From contig NZ_JAPJNQ010000004.1 in assembly GCF_030826625.1 (NCBI RefSeq), forward strand, positions 1 through 61,988: a DNA stretch of 61,988 nucleotides. The letters are read 5' to 3'. This stretch comes from Corynebacterium sp. (lineage in GTDB: Bacteria > Actinomycetota > Actinomycetes > Mycobacteriales > Mycobacteriaceae). Positions 17,041-26,019 of this stretch are shown here, one piece after another (position 1 is the first letter of the stretch; the number at the start of each line of letters is the position of its first letter). A model generated the notes under the pieces. That model was not told where the DNA came from and ran no database searches. It worked only from the letters and a program-made list of their open reading frames with translations. A program made the translations under genes and the position numbers.

Positions 17041-17236
17041 AATTAGCTTCTCCTTGTCTTATTCCTCGTAAGTGAACAATAGTGGCTTTCATAAGACTGA
17101 AGCGCTTATTATCTTTTGTTCCAGCCGTCATCATCGGGCAAAAATTGCAGGCTGTGCTGCTCGAGCTTATACGGCGCTGTCTGCGCGTGATAAACACGCT
17201 CCCTATGCTCATAACGCAAAAGAGGTCAAACCGTAC

Positions 17237-18319
17237 CTATCGCCGCAGCTTCCGCACCGCGTGCAGCACCTGCGGCAACCAGCTCGCCAGCAACAGCACC
17301 GCCAACAAGCGGATGATCTGGATCGCCACCACCTCGGCACCAGCGCTGCCTTCCGCAGACAACGCCAACACAGTCTCCAGCGCGCCGGGGCTGGTCGCGA
17401 GGTAAGCCTCGAAATAGGTGATGTCCAGCCACGCCGTCAGTGGCCACGCGCTCAGCGCGCACACTGCCATCAGCGCACCCAAAAACGCGAACGTCGCAGG
17501 CAACTGCTTCGAGAAAAACGCCAGAGTATCGCGCTGCAGCGAACCACCGCACACCCAGCCGATGGACAAAAACGCCACAATCGCCAAATACGCCGGCGGT
17601 GCCACCTCCACGCCGTCGGGAAGCACGGCGGCCGCCAGCACTGTCGCCAATAGCGGCCCCAACGCCGTCGGCGCGGGCACGTGCAACCGTCGTGCGGCGG
17701 GCTCGGCACCCAGGGCAATCACGGCGAACACCAGCAGCATCCACCACGGGCTCTCGTTGCTTAACCCCTGTTCATGAAGCTGCTCGCTCATAAATAGATG
17801 CACGATCATCGGCAGCGTCAGCGACAAGGCCAGCACCCGCAAAAACTGCGTGAGCATGACATAACGGAAATTCGCCCCGAAATCGATTGCCAAGGTGGAC
17901 ACCACCGACGCCCCACCCGGCAACATCGACAGTACACCCGTCTCTGGGCTGATGTGTCGCGGTTGCGCGCGCGATAACAGCACTCCACCGATCACGCCCA
18001 CGGTCACCGTAAACGCGGTCACAAACAACCCGGGAAGCAAGAAATGCAGCAGGTCAGCCGCCGGAATCTGCGTCAACGGCACCGCTGCCAACGTCATGAT
18101 GATGCCGCGACCGAAACGGTAAAACACCGGGTGCACATTCAGCTGCTCGCCCGTCGACAAGCTCCAGGTGCCAGAGATCAAAATCGCGCCGATAATCCAC
18201 GCCGCCGGCAGCCCCACCGCATCCAGCGCCCACCCGAGCGCCACGGACGCGGGCGCGAGCAGGAACCACCGCCAGGATTGCGGCGTCCAGGATGGCAGTG
18301 TCCAGGATTGCAGTTTCAT
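17237..18319 (-). CDS. AbrB-family integral membrane protein (putative transporter)
   Basis: 360 residues with about ten hydrophobic segments and an internal duplication: WALDAVGLPAAWIIGAILISG near the N-terminus and RRLHVPAPTALGPLLATVLAAAV in the second half. This pattern is typical of the COG3180 AbrB membrane family, often labelled ammonia monooxygenase-like. GVLSMLPGGASVVSTLAIDFGAN is a conserved family segment. The substrate is unknown. Divergent from the SDR gene, with 63 bp between start codons. Mapped to the inner membrane by prediction only. Confidence 0.8.
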   Translation of the reverse strand: MKLQSWTLPSWTPQSWRWFLLAPASVALGWALDAVGLPAAWIIGAILISGTWSLSTGEQLNVHPVFYRFGRGIIMTLAAVPLTQIPAADLLHFLLPGLFVTAFTVTVGVIGGVLLSRAQPRHISPETGVLSMLPGGASVVSTLAIDFGANFRYVMLTQFLRVLALSLTLPMIVHLFMSEQLHEQGLSNESPWWMLLVFAVIALGAEPAARRLHVPAPTALGPLLATVLAAAVLPDGVEVAPPAYLAIVAFLSIGWVCGGSLQRDTLAFFSKQLPATFAFLGALMAVCALSAWPLTAWLDITYFEAYLATSPGALETVLALSAEGSAGAEVVAIQIIRLLAVLLLASWLPQVLHAVRKLRR

Positions 18320-18382
18320 CGCTATCCACCATAGCCGCCGAGCGGCCCTGCGAGCTCAGCCGTGTCCACTAAAATGTGACGC

Positions 18383-19150
18383 ATGACTGATTCCACTGAG
18401 ACTTCCGCGACCACTGCATCCCCACAGCAGAAAACCGCCCTGGTTACCGGCGCATCCTCCGGCATTGGTGCCGCCACCGCGAAAGCGCTTGCCGACGACG
18501 GCTGGCGCGTAGTCATCGCCGCCCGGCGCATGGACCGGTTGGAGAAACTCGCTGCCGAGATCGGTGCCACCGCGCACCAGCTGGACGTGACCAGCCAGGA
18601 AAGCGTCGACAAGCTGGCGGCAGCCGTCGTACGCATCGACCTGCTGGTCAACAACGCCGGTGGTGCGATTGGGCTGGAATCGATCGCGGAATCTTCGCTG
18701 GACGATTGGGATCGCATGTACGAGATCAACGTCGCCGGTACGGTGCGCGTGACCAAGGCATTTTTGCCGTCGTTGCTGGCTTCTACCGATAACGCTGCAG
18801 GCGACAACGCCGGCCTGGTGGTCAACATCGGTTCGGTGGCTGGCTGGACCCCGTATGCCGGTGGCGCGGGCTATAACGCCGCTAAGCACGGGGTGCGCGC
18901 GTTCAACCGGGTGTTGCGCTTGGAAAACCCGGGGACGCTGCGGGTTACCGAGATTGACCCGGGCCGGGTGGCTACCGAGGAGTTCTCGCTGAATCGTTTC
19001 CGCGGCGATGCCGAGAAGGCCGCCGAGGTCTACGCCGACAAGCTGAACCTGAGCGCCGAGGACATCGCCGAGGCCGTGCGCTGGGTCGCGGCACTACCGG
19101 CGCACATGAATATCGACACCATGCAGATTACCCCACGCGACCAGGTGTAA
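18383..19150 (+). CDS. short-chain dehydrogenase/reductase (YdfG-like)
   Basis: NAD(P)-dependent oxidoreductase of 255 residues. The cofactor motif is TGASSGIGAATAKAL, followed by AARRMDRLEKL, which favours NADP. NNAG is present (LLVNNAGGAIG) and the catalytic Ser-Tyr-Lys lies in VNIGSVAGWTPYAGGAGYNAAKHGV. The ending (EDIAEAVRWVAALPAHMNIDTMQITP) is typical of 3-hydroxy acid or serine dehydrogenases such as YdfG. Substrate unproven. The first 16 residues are a Ser/Thr-rich extension. Confidence 0.9.
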   Translation: MTDSTETSATTASPQQKTALVTGASSGIGAATAKALADDGWRVVIAARRMDRLEKLAAEIGATAHQLDVTSQESVDKLAAAVVRIDLLVNNAGGAIGLESIAESSLDDWDRMYEINVAGTVRVTKAFLPSLLASTDNAAGDNAGLVVNIGSVAGWTPYAGGAGYNAAKHGVRAFNRVLRLENPGTLRVTEIDPGRVATEEFSLNRFRGDAEKAAEVYADKLNLSAEDIAEAVRWVAALPAHMNIDTMQITPRDQV

Positions 19151-19199
19151 TGGCGGCTGTGTTTAATCGCCACCGCGGCGGTTCGGTAACCTGGCCGCT

Positions 19200-19523
19200 A
19201 TGACGACTGCGGATAATTACCCCAAGGTTCCCATCAGCGGTGACGCGATCAAGCTCGGCCAATTCATCAAACTGGCCAGCCTGGTCGCCACCGGTGGGGA
19301 GGCGAAAGAGCTGATCGCTGCCGGTGCGGTGACTGTCAACGGCGCGCCCGTCGACAAGCGTGGCGCCGCGCTGCACCCTGGCGATGTGGTGTGCATTGAC
19401 GACGAGTGCGTGGTCGTGGCTGCGGCCGACGAGCTTGACGACGACGATCTTGGCGACGACGACTACTTCGACGAAGCCACCGCCGACGACGATTTTGATC
19501 CCGAGAAGTGGAGGAACATGTAA
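19200..19523 (+). CDS. S4-domain RNA-binding protein with acidic tail
   Basis: A 107-residue protein. An S4 RNA-binding fold is visible in IKLGQFIKLASLVATGGEAK, ELIAAGAVTVNGAPVDKRGA and LHPGDVVCIDD, as in YaaA/RlbA-type small S4 proteins. About 30 residues follow that are mostly Asp and Glu (ADELDDDDLGDDDYFDE), likely disordered. Its stop overlaps the start of the next gene (TAATG), so the two are probably cotranslated. Likely binds structured RNA; the target is unknown. Confidence 0.85.
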   Translation: MTTADNYPKVPISGDAIKLGQFIKLASLVATGGEAKELIAAGAVTVNGAPVDKRGAALHPGDVVCIDDECVVVAAADELDDDDLGDDDYFDEATADDDFDPEKWRNM

Positions 19524-20353
19524 TGCCCGCATTTATTGCTGAAGTTGGCATGCCCTATTGGGCGGATCTGACCACCTCAAACCCGCAGGCCGCGGCCGAT
19601 TTTTATTCCGGGCTGTTGGGCTGGGAGATCTCTGGCGACGATTACCGCATTGCGCGCCTGCAGGGCTTGCCTGTCGCGGGCTTGATCCCGCAGCCGGAGG
19701 GCACCAACGCGCCGGATACGTGGGTGACGTATTTCTTGAGCGCCGACATCGATTCGGACATCGCGAAGGTACGCAAGCTCGGCGGTTCCGTGTTGGCCGA
19801 CCCGCGCGAGGTGGAATTGGGCACCATGACCGTGCTTGCCGACGCCGCCGGCGGATTGTTTGGCCTGCTGCAGCCGAAGGGGGAGGATAAGTTTATCGCT
19901 GCTGGTGAGCCGTCGACCCCGGTGTGGCACGAGCTGACCTGTAATGCCGGTTTCGAGGATGCGGTGGAGTTTTACCACGAGCTATTCGACTGGGGCATCC
20001 GCACGCTGACTGACGACGAAGCCGATGCTGACGGCGTGTACCCGAACGGCACCTATGCCGCGGCGATGGCCGACGGCGCGCCTTTCGCAGGGTTGTGGAA
20101 GGCCGAGGGGCAGTTCCCGCCGCAGGTCAAGGGCTTTTGGCAGACGTATTTGGGTGTTGCCGACGCCGACGAGGCCGCACGTCGTTGTGCTGAACTTGGC
20201 GGCGAGGTCATCCGCGAGCCGTGGGATTCGCCGTTTGGGCGCCTGTGCTTGATCGCGGATCCGACCGGTGCCACCGTCACTTTGTGCGAGGTGGAAGAAG
20301 CACCGGAGGAAGGCCGCGAAGAAGACCCGCTGGATGGGATCGACCTGCCGTAG
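19523..20353 (+). CDS. VOC (glyoxalase/bleomycin-resistance) superfamily protein, two domains
   Basis: 276 residues with two VOC modules: MPYWADLTTSNPQAAADFYSGLLGW at the N-terminus and WHELTCNAGFEDAVEFYHELFDW in the middle. Each ends in a typical strand (LADAAGGLFGLLQP; IADPTGATVTLCEVEE). I chose ATG 19523 because GGAGG lies 8 bases upstream; the ATG at 19508 lies before that site. No conserved His/Glu metal set is obvious, so it may bind ligands rather than catalyse. The gene ends exactly where the 23-bp repeat zone begins. Confidence 0.85.
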   Translation: MPAFIAEVGMPYWADLTTSNPQAAADFYSGLLGWEISGDDYRIARLQGLPVAGLIPQPEGTNAPDTWVTYFLSADIDSDIAKVRKLGGSVLADPREVELGTMTVLADAAGGLFGLLQPKGEDKFIAAGEPSTPVWHELTCNAGFEDAVEFYHELFDWGIRTLTDDEADADGVYPNGTYAAAMADGAPFAGLWKAEGQFPPQVKGFWQTYLGVADADEAARRCAELGGEVIREPWDSPFGRLCLIADPTGATVTLCEVEEAPEEGREEDPLDGIDLP

Positions 20354-20400
20354 TTTGACCTGCCGTAGTGATCGCTACTGTAGCTCGAGCTGCACGCCGG

Positions 20401-20469
20401 TGGAGAAATGCCGCACCTTTTGCTGGAGAAATCCATTATCCAATGATGGAGAAATCACGTGTGTAATAG
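20401..20469 (+). repeat. 23-bp direct repeats, cluster 1 (3 units)
   Basis: Units start at 20401, 20424 and 20447, exactly 23 bp apart. All begin TGGAGAAAT; the first continues GCCGCACC and the second CCATTATCC. The last unit runs straight into a fragment of the 3' end of a DUF4143 gene. The first unit is almost identical to unit 1 of cluster 2 (21050). No coding sense is evident. Confidence 0.85.
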
Positions 20470-20516
20470 ACGACGGCGTTGTCGTCGTCCCGCTGACAGT
20501 GCTTGAAGCAATATGA
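20469..20516 (+). pseudogene. DUF4143 ATPase 3'-end remnant
   Basis: About 37 bases here match the 3' end of the DUF4143 gene at 22186-22222 with one mismatch. They encode DDGVVVVPLTVLE against DDGVFVVPLTVLG. Everything between the 23-bp repeats and this tail is missing, so this is the scar of a third DUF4143 locus. Confidence 0.7.
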
Positions 20517-20599
20517 ACACCATAAAGTGACTTATATCACACGAAGAGTGTTGACGCGACATTAGTCATTGAGTACTTTGGTGATTATCATGAACTTGC

Positions 20600-20983
20600 A
20601 TGAGCAAGCATGATGTAGAGCATGAAAAAGTTCGAAAACAGTCACTCTTCGTCGGCTGTCTAATTTTGCTTTTAATGCTGGCAACGGTTTTTGGGGGTGG
20701 TCTGAATTTTGAAAACCTTTTGGTATTCGCTTTAGCAGCTGCGGTTCTGTTGTACTTGGTACGAAACCCTATTCCTGATTCCAGTAATACACTTGGCATA
20801 GCGCTCGCAGGTTGCATTTTGCAAGCACTGTCAATTTTTGATGTCTGGGGAATTACTCAGACAGTTGGCCTAGGTTTTGTAAGTGGCGCCGTGGTCTTGG
20901 TGATGCTGCGCGAGTACAAGACGCGATCATTTGACAAGAAACTGTCCGAGGAAGAATCGCGGAATAATAACTCAAGTGTATAG
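20600..20983 (+). CDS. small integral membrane protein, unknown function
   Basis: 127 residues with three to four hydrophobic helices: SLFVGCLILLLMLATVFGGG, LLVFALAAAVLLYLVRN, LGIALAGCILQALSIFDV and VGLGFVSGAVVLVMLREY. Charged ends follow the positive-inside pattern, with a basic/acidic tail (KTRSFDKKLSEEESRNNNSS). No clear Shine-Dalgarno precedes ATG 20600. It lies between two dead DUF4143 loci. I do not recognise a family. Confidence 0.55.
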   Translation: MSKHDVEHEKVRKQSLFVGCLILLLMLATVFGGGLNFENLLVFALAAAVLLYLVRNPIPDSSNTLGIALAGCILQALSIFDVWGITQTVGLGFVSGAVVLVMLREYKTRSFDKKLSEEESRNNNSSV

Positions 20984-21049
20984 CTCCGCGACTATGAAGT
21001 CTGAGCGAGATAGTGCTGGAATCGACCTGACGTAATTGCGGCTGATGTG

Positions 21050-21141
21050 TGGAGAAATGCCGCACCTTCTGCTGGAGAAATCCACTAGGTTCTACCGGAG
21101 AAATCCATTAGGCAGAAGTGGAGAAATGCCGCAGGCTGCTA
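21050..21141 (+). repeat. 23-bp direct repeats, cluster 2 (4 units)
   Basis: Units start at 21050, 21073, 21096 and 21119, exactly 23 bp apart. The core is YGGAGAAATSC; units 1 and 4 share GCCGCA, units 2 and 3 share CCAYTAGG. The sequence just upstream (about 21018-21032, AATCGACCTGACGTA) resembles the 3' end of the VOC gene that precedes cluster 1, so the two clusters may be a duplication. The N-truncated DUF4143 gene follows within 40 bp. Confidence 0.85.
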
Positions 21142-21171
21142 GGCTGAGCGCGCGAACAACCCGCCACCGCA

Positions 21172-22230
21172 TTGCACGGCGAGACTCCGCGTTTGCTGGA
21201 TGAGTGGCAAGTGGTGCCGGAAGTCTGGAATGAAGTGCGCCACGAGGTGGACCGTCGTCGGCAAGCGGGCCAATTTCTGCTCACTGGTTCTGCTACTCCT
21301 GATGAGCATCCAATGCGTCACTCTGGCGCAGGGCGGTTTCGTCGCTTGCGCATGCGGACGATGACGTTGCAGGAAACCGGCGATTCCACCGGGGAGGTTT
21401 CCTTGGCCGCGTTATTGCGTGGGGAATCACCTGCGATCGCGGAATCCGAACGTGATTTTTCCGAGCTCATCGCGCGCGTTGTCCGAGGTGGATGGCCGGG
21501 CGCATTGAATATGTCGCACGAGGCCGCAGTAGAGATGAACCACTCGTATCTTGACGACACGTGTGAGCACGACTTTCCTTCTGTTGCTGGTCCGCGCCGG
21601 GATCCACGTCGGATCCGCGTGTTTCTGGAGGCGATTGCAGCTTTATCGGCGCAACCTGCTACTTTTAGCGCGATTGGCCGCAGGATGAATGATGCTGCGG
21701 CACTGCCCATCGGCGAAACTGCACCATCTGTGCTGCATGATTTCGCCGAGCGTATGTTTTTAACCGAGGATCAACCAGCCTGGGCACCGAAGCTGCGTTC
21801 ACGGACCGCCGCATTACAAACACCAAAGCGTCACTTGTGCGACCCTTCATTGGCGGCCGAATTACTCGGGGCGAATGCTGATCGGTTATTGGCAGAGCCG
21901 GAGTCACTCGGGTTTTTATTTGAAAGCCAGGTGGTCCATGATTTGCGAGTCTACGCGCAGAAAAATAAAGCGCGCGGGGTATTTCATTACCGTGATTCGA
22001 AAGGCCGGGATGAAATCGACGCAGTTGTGGAAGCCGCCGATGGTGCGTGGATCGGGCTGGAGGTGAAACTTGGCCAGCATGCCATCGACGCGGCAGCGGA
22101 GAACTTGTTGCGGGTGAGCGCAAAAATCATTCGGCCGCCGGAAGCACTCATCGTCGTCGTCCCGACCGGTCTGGCGTACCAACGAGACGACGGCGTTTTC
22201 GTCGTCCCGCTGACAGTGCTTGGGGAATAA
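21172..22230 (+). pseudogene. DUF4143/AAA_14 ATPase, N-terminus with Walker A missing
   Basis: The open frame starts inside the ATPase domain at GETPRLLDEWQVVPEVWNEV (Walker B region) and LLTGSATP. The first 80-90 residues, including the P-loop present in the intact paralogue at 38850, are absent. The C-terminal part is complete, with the PD-(D/E)xK-like DEIDAVVE...WIGLEVKLG and the ending DDGVFVVPLTVLGE. The ATG at 21172 has no Shine-Dalgarno. The break lies about 30 bp after the 23-bp repeats. Probably inactive as an ATPase. Confidence 0.75.
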
Positions 22231-22240
22231 CTCTGGCTTG

Positions 22241-24097
22241 CTATCGCTGCGGGCGCAAAGCCCGGGCGAAATATTCCTCCACAGCCTCGGGTTTATCCAG
22301 TGGCAACACCGCACCGACGTATTGGTCTGGGCGTACGATCACAACCGCGCCATCACGCGAAATTCCCCGGGCTTCGAAGATGTCATGCTCGTCGGAAACC
22401 ACGCCGAAGACGTTATCCCAGTTAGGGACCTGGAATTTGCCATTACGCGGACGGAACAGCCGCGGCGCATCCAGGATTTCCCAATCCCAGTGATTCGTTT
22501 GCTGGTAGATCGCCTTAATATCAAAATAGGCGTTTTCATCCTGATCAGCCGGGGTGAACTTGGCGACGATCTCCTCGACGGCGTCCGCCCAGGCAGTCAT
22601 CTTTGATTCTGCGCCGGCCTGTGGGCGATCCGCGAAAGCGTAAATGCGGTAGCGGCCATCAGCTGTGTGCTGGTGGCCCAAATGCGTACGCAGGGCATCG
22701 GAACGGCGCAGTACTTCATAGGATTTAAAACGCTTGCCGACGTCGAAGCCCGTCGCCAAATCTTGATGGGTAGCGTCACCGACGATCATGTTGGGCTCGT
22801 ACTGGGTGCGGAAACCGGCTGCAAACTCCTCGGCTTCGACGTAATACTTTTCGACGGCATCAGGGCATTCCAGCTGTTCTGGTGGCGTGGCCATCAAGGT
22901 AGACCATTCGCGGTCAAAGTTAATCAAATTTTCTGCGGCTGGCTGGCGTTCACCGTGGTAGGTGCACAATAGTTCTTCTGGTGCGCGTCCGTCGAGAACA
23001 TGCCCGAGCTTCCAGGCAATATTGAAACCATCTTGCATGGAAACGTTCATGCCCTGACCTGCTTTGGCAGAGTGGGTGTGGCAGGCGTCGCCAGTCAAAA
23101 ATACGCGGGGTGTGTCATTGATGTCATCGAAGCCGTCGACAAGTCGGTGCGCAACCTCATACACAGAGTGCCAGGCAACCATTTTCACGTCAATGAAATA
23201 TGGCGAGTAAATCTCGTTTGCTTTCTCAATGATCTTCTCAATCGGTGTTTCCCGAACCTTGCGGTTGTCATCTTCGGGAACTTCGCCGAGGTCAACATAG
23301 ATCCGGCAGAGGTATCCGCCCTCGCGTGGGATATGCAGAATGGAACCGGCCTTGGAATGAATCGCACATTTTGTCCGCCAGTCCGGGAAGTTCGTATCGA
23401 CGACGACGTCCATCACACCCCAAGCATGGTTTGCCTGGTTGCCTTGGAAGCTGCGGCCGATAGATTTGCGCACCTTGGACCGAGCACCATCGCAGCCAAC
23501 TACATATTTTGCCCGGATAGTGCGCTGTTCGCCTTCAGTGTTCTCGACGACGGCAGTAACCGGGTAGTCCTCGGAGAGGTCGCCGACTTCCAAAGAAACG
23601 AAATCCCAGCCATAATCTGGTTTAATCCGAGCTGGCCCGCGCTGTGCCTCCCGGGCGAAATAATCCAAGACGCGGGCTTGGTTCACAATCAGGTGTGGGA
23701 ATTCGGAAATACCATGTTCGTCGTCAATGGGGCGTGCACCGCGTTTGATGGCATCTGGATTTTCTGGGTCCTGGTTCCAGAACGACATCTCGGTGATCGT
23801 ATAGGCTTCTTCCGTGATTTCAGCAGCAAAACCGAAAGCTTGGAAGGTTTCTACTGAGCGTGCCTGAATACCATCTGCCTGGCCGAGCTCCAGACGGTGT
23901 GGTCGACGCTCAATAATGCGGGTATTGATATTCGGGAACCTTGACAGCTGGGCAGCAGCAATCATGCCGGCAGGGCCAGAGCCGACGATGAGTACGTCCA
24001 TGGTTTCCGGGAGTTCTTCTGCACGGTCAATGCCATATCCTGCGGCAGGAAGAACACGTGGATCCTGTGAAACGTAGCCATTGTGATGAAACTGCAC
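22241..24097 (-). CDS. FAD-dependent aromatic hydroxylase (phenol hydroxylase / 3-hydroxybenzoate 4-monooxygenase type)
   Basis: Class A flavoprotein monooxygenase of 618 residues that inserts oxygen into a phenolic ring with NAD(P)H. It has DVLIVGSGPAGMIAAAQLSRFP (FAD GxGxxG), YVVGCDGARSKVRKSIG (DG motif) and RVFLTGDACHTHSAKAGQGMN (GD motif). A long C-terminal thioredoxin-like domain follows, as in phenol hydroxylase and MobA. The start is GTG 24097 with AAGGAG 7 bases upstream. Beside a homoprotocatechuate cluster it probably makes 3,4-dihydroxyphenylacetate from a hydroxyphenylacetate; the exact substrate is inferred. The transporter's own terminator suggests a separate promoter. Confidence 0.85.
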   Translation of the reverse strand: MQFHHNGYVSQDPRVLPAAGYGIDRAEELPETMDVLIVGSGPAGMIAAAQLSRFPNINTRIIERRPHRLELGQADGIQARSVETFQAFGFAAEITEEAYTITEMSFWNQDPENPDAIKRGARPIDDEHGISEFPHLIVNQARVLDYFAREAQRGPARIKPDYGWDFVSLEVGDLSEDYPVTAVVENTEGEQRTIRAKYVVGCDGARSKVRKSIGRSFQGNQANHAWGVMDVVVDTNFPDWRTKCAIHSKAGSILHIPREGGYLCRIYVDLGEVPEDDNRKVRETPIEKIIEKANEIYSPYFIDVKMVAWHSVYEVAHRLVDGFDDINDTPRVFLTGDACHTHSAKAGQGMNVSMQDGFNIAWKLGHVLDGRAPEELLCTYHGERQPAAENLINFDREWSTLMATPPEQLECPDAVEKYYVEAEEFAAGFRTQYEPNMIVGDATHQDLATGFDVGKRFKSYEVLRRSDALRTHLGHQHTADGRYRIYAFADRPQAGAESKMTAWADAVEEIVAKFTPADQDENAYFDIKAIYQQTNHWDWEILDAPRLFRPRNGKFQVPNWDNVFGVVSDEHDIFEARGISRDGAVVIVRPDQYVGAVLPLDKPEAVEEYFARALRPQR

Positions 24098-24233
24098 TGT
24101 TTTGCTCCTTGCTGCTTATTCGACGCCGTTCTTTCCGATACCGGGTTAAGGGTGGATTGAGTGAGAAAGCGGCGGGAGAATTTATGAGCTAGATCAAATA
24201 ATGCTTTGATCTGTGAACTGGGTCTTATTCTAG

Positions 24234-24247
24234 GATCATATATGATC
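24234..24247. promoter_or_regulatory. perfect palindrome upstream of the hydroxylase gene
   Basis: GATCATATATGATC is a perfect 14-bp palindrome, 137 bp upstream of the hydroxylase start. The motif TGATCAT recurs on both sides (24243-24249 and near 24295). It suits a dimeric regulator such as the GntR-type protein of the cluster, but this is inference. Confidence 0.45.
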
Positions 24248-24316
24248 ATTGCGATCTATACAACACTTTTCTGGAAGTGTTATATGCGCGTCTTATGATC
24301 ATTTCGCTGTGGGCGC

Positions 24317-24369
24317 AAAAATAAGGGCATGTGCCGGGTTAAAGGGTTAACCACCAAGCACACGCCCTT
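24317..24369 (-). terminator. intrinsic terminator of the MHS transporter gene
   Basis: Read on the minus strand, AAGGGCGTGTGC pairs with GCACATGCCCTT (one mismatch), with an inner GGTTAACC-rich loop, and is followed by ATTTTT. It lies about 60 bp after the transporter stop codon, so it separates the transporter from the hydroxylase gene downstream. Confidence 0.75.
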
Positions 24370-24428
24370 ATGGTTGAACTTATGGCAGAAGCTAGTTTGG
24401 GACCTGATTATTGGCTGCTGGTTGCTGG

Positions 24429-25796
24429 CTACTTATTTTTGCCGAACGTGAATTGTCCAGTCATTTGTTCTTGCTCATGTTCAGGCCCCAAAGGGATGCC
24501 CTTGCGCTCGCGCAGCAGGAATACGCAGATGAAACCAACGATACAAGCGCTGACCAGGTAGCCGGAGATGGCAAAAGTAGTTCCTGTTGCTTCCAGTAAA
24601 GCTGCGGCGATCATTGGTGCGAATGCGCCACCAAGTACAGACCCGATGGCGTAGGTGATGGATACGCCGGAGGCGCGAATAGAGGCCGGGAACAGCTCAG
24701 CGTACAGCGCGGACTGCGGGCCGTAGGTTAGGCCCAAGCCAACGGTGAGGCCAATCAAAGCCAAATACAGCATGCCCAATGACCCGGTATTGACCAGAGG
24801 GAACAGCGCGGCGGCGCCGATGCCCTGCAGCACGAATCCGATCAGGTAGGTCATTCGGCGGCCAATATAGTCTGAGACCCAGCCGGCGAACAGGGTTGAC
24901 AGCATCCAGGTCACAGCCGACAGCGTCACCGCATTCAAAACATCACCGCGCTCTAGGCCAATGGGGCCGTCAGGGTTGGTGGTGTAGTTCTGGATATAGC
25001 CACCGGTGGTCATGTAACCAACAGTGCCGTTACCGGCGAAAACCAGTGCTGCAGTCAGCACTAGTGGCAGATAGCGCTTGAATAAGATGCCAATGGGGTT
25101 GGAAGCTTCGGCATCTTTGCGTTCGGAGATTTCCTGGAAAACTGGGGATTCGTCAACTCCCATTCGTACCGCATAACCGACAATGACCAGCACGATGCTG
25201 AACAGGAATGGGATGCGCCAGCCCCACTCCAGGAATGCATCACCTGGTGCGATGGTGTTCATGATCGACAGAACGCCGGACGACATCAGCAAACCGAGAG
25301 GCACACCGACCTGTGGTCCAGAGCCGTATAGGCCTCGCTTATCGTTGGGTGCGTGCTCTACCGCCAGCAGCACAGCCGAACCCCACTCACCACCTGCAGA
25401 AATTCCCTGGATGATGCGCAGTGTGATCAGCAGAATTGGAGCCCAGATTCCCCAGGTGTCGTAGGTTGGCAGCACACCAATCAGGGTGGTGGCACCGCCC
25501 ATGGCAAACAGCGTGACCATCAAGACGGTGCGTCGGCCTAGCTTGTCGCCGAAGTGGCCGGCTAGGAACGCGCCGAGCGGGCGGAACAGGAACGACAGGC
25601 CGACCGAAGCGAAGGAGATAATCGTCGCCAAGCCGCCTTCTAGCGGGCCGAACATGAGCTGGTTGAATACGAGGCCAGCGACGGCAGCGTAGAGGAAATA
25701 GTCGTACCATTCGATCGCGGTACCGATGGTGGTCGCTGCAACGACGCGGCGACGTTCTTTCGCCGAGACCGTTGTGGAGGTGGGCGTTACCGACAT
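24429..25796 (-). CDS. MHS-family MFS transporter (probable aromatic acid/H+ symporter)
   Basis: 455 residues, 12 membrane helices. The MHS-type signature is GTAIEWYDYFLYAAVAGLVFN in helix 1, GHFGDKLGRRTVLMVTLFAMG between helices 2 and 3, and RIIQGISAGGEWGSAVLLAVEH with the conserved GGEWG. Relatives carry shikimate, benzoates or osmolytes. Position beside the hpa genes suggests uptake of hydroxyphenylacetate. AAAGGA precedes the ATG. Divergent from the hpa operon with a 223-bp gap that should hold both promoters. Confidence 0.88.
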   Translation of the reverse strand: MSVTPTSTTVSAKERRRVVAATTIGTAIEWYDYFLYAAVAGLVFNQLMFGPLEGGLATIISFASVGLSFLFRPLGAFLAGHFGDKLGRRTVLMVTLFAMGGATTLIGVLPTYDTWGIWAPILLITLRIIQGISAGGEWGSAVLLAVEHAPNDKRGLYGSGPQVGVPLGLLMSSGVLSIMNTIAPGDAFLEWGWRIPFLFSIVLVIVGYAVRMGVDESPVFQEISERKDAEASNPIGILFKRYLPLVLTAALVFAGNGTVGYMTTGGYIQNYTTNPDGPIGLERGDVLNAVTLSAVTWMLSTLFAGWVSDYIGRRMTYLIGFVLQGIGAAALFPLVNTGSLGMLYLALIGLTVGLGLTYGPQSALYAELFPASIRASGVSITYAIGSVLGGAFAPMIAAALLEATGTTFAISGYLVSACIVGFICVFLLRERKGIPLGPEHEQEQMTGQFTFGKNK

Positions 25797-26019
25797 AAAC
25801 GTCCTTTCGAGGGGGGTGTGGGTGATAGGCGGAGTAGTGGATTAGTTGATCCTGCCTTGTTGTCCGCGTGGCTACCAATGCGTTGGTGTGTGGCGACTTA
25901 TATATAGCACTATGTTGTGAAGTGAACCACTTGCAGTGATGTTAGAGATGATATACGATTTGGGCAAGTGCTTGTCCGAAAGCTCTTCGAAAATGCTTCT
26001 TTACAGAAAAGGATTCTTC

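Noticed and set aside
17072..17793. Plus-strand open frames rich in Arg/Gln/His opposite the AbrB gene
   Set aside because: Antisense of a GC-rich membrane protein; no ribosome sites or motifs.
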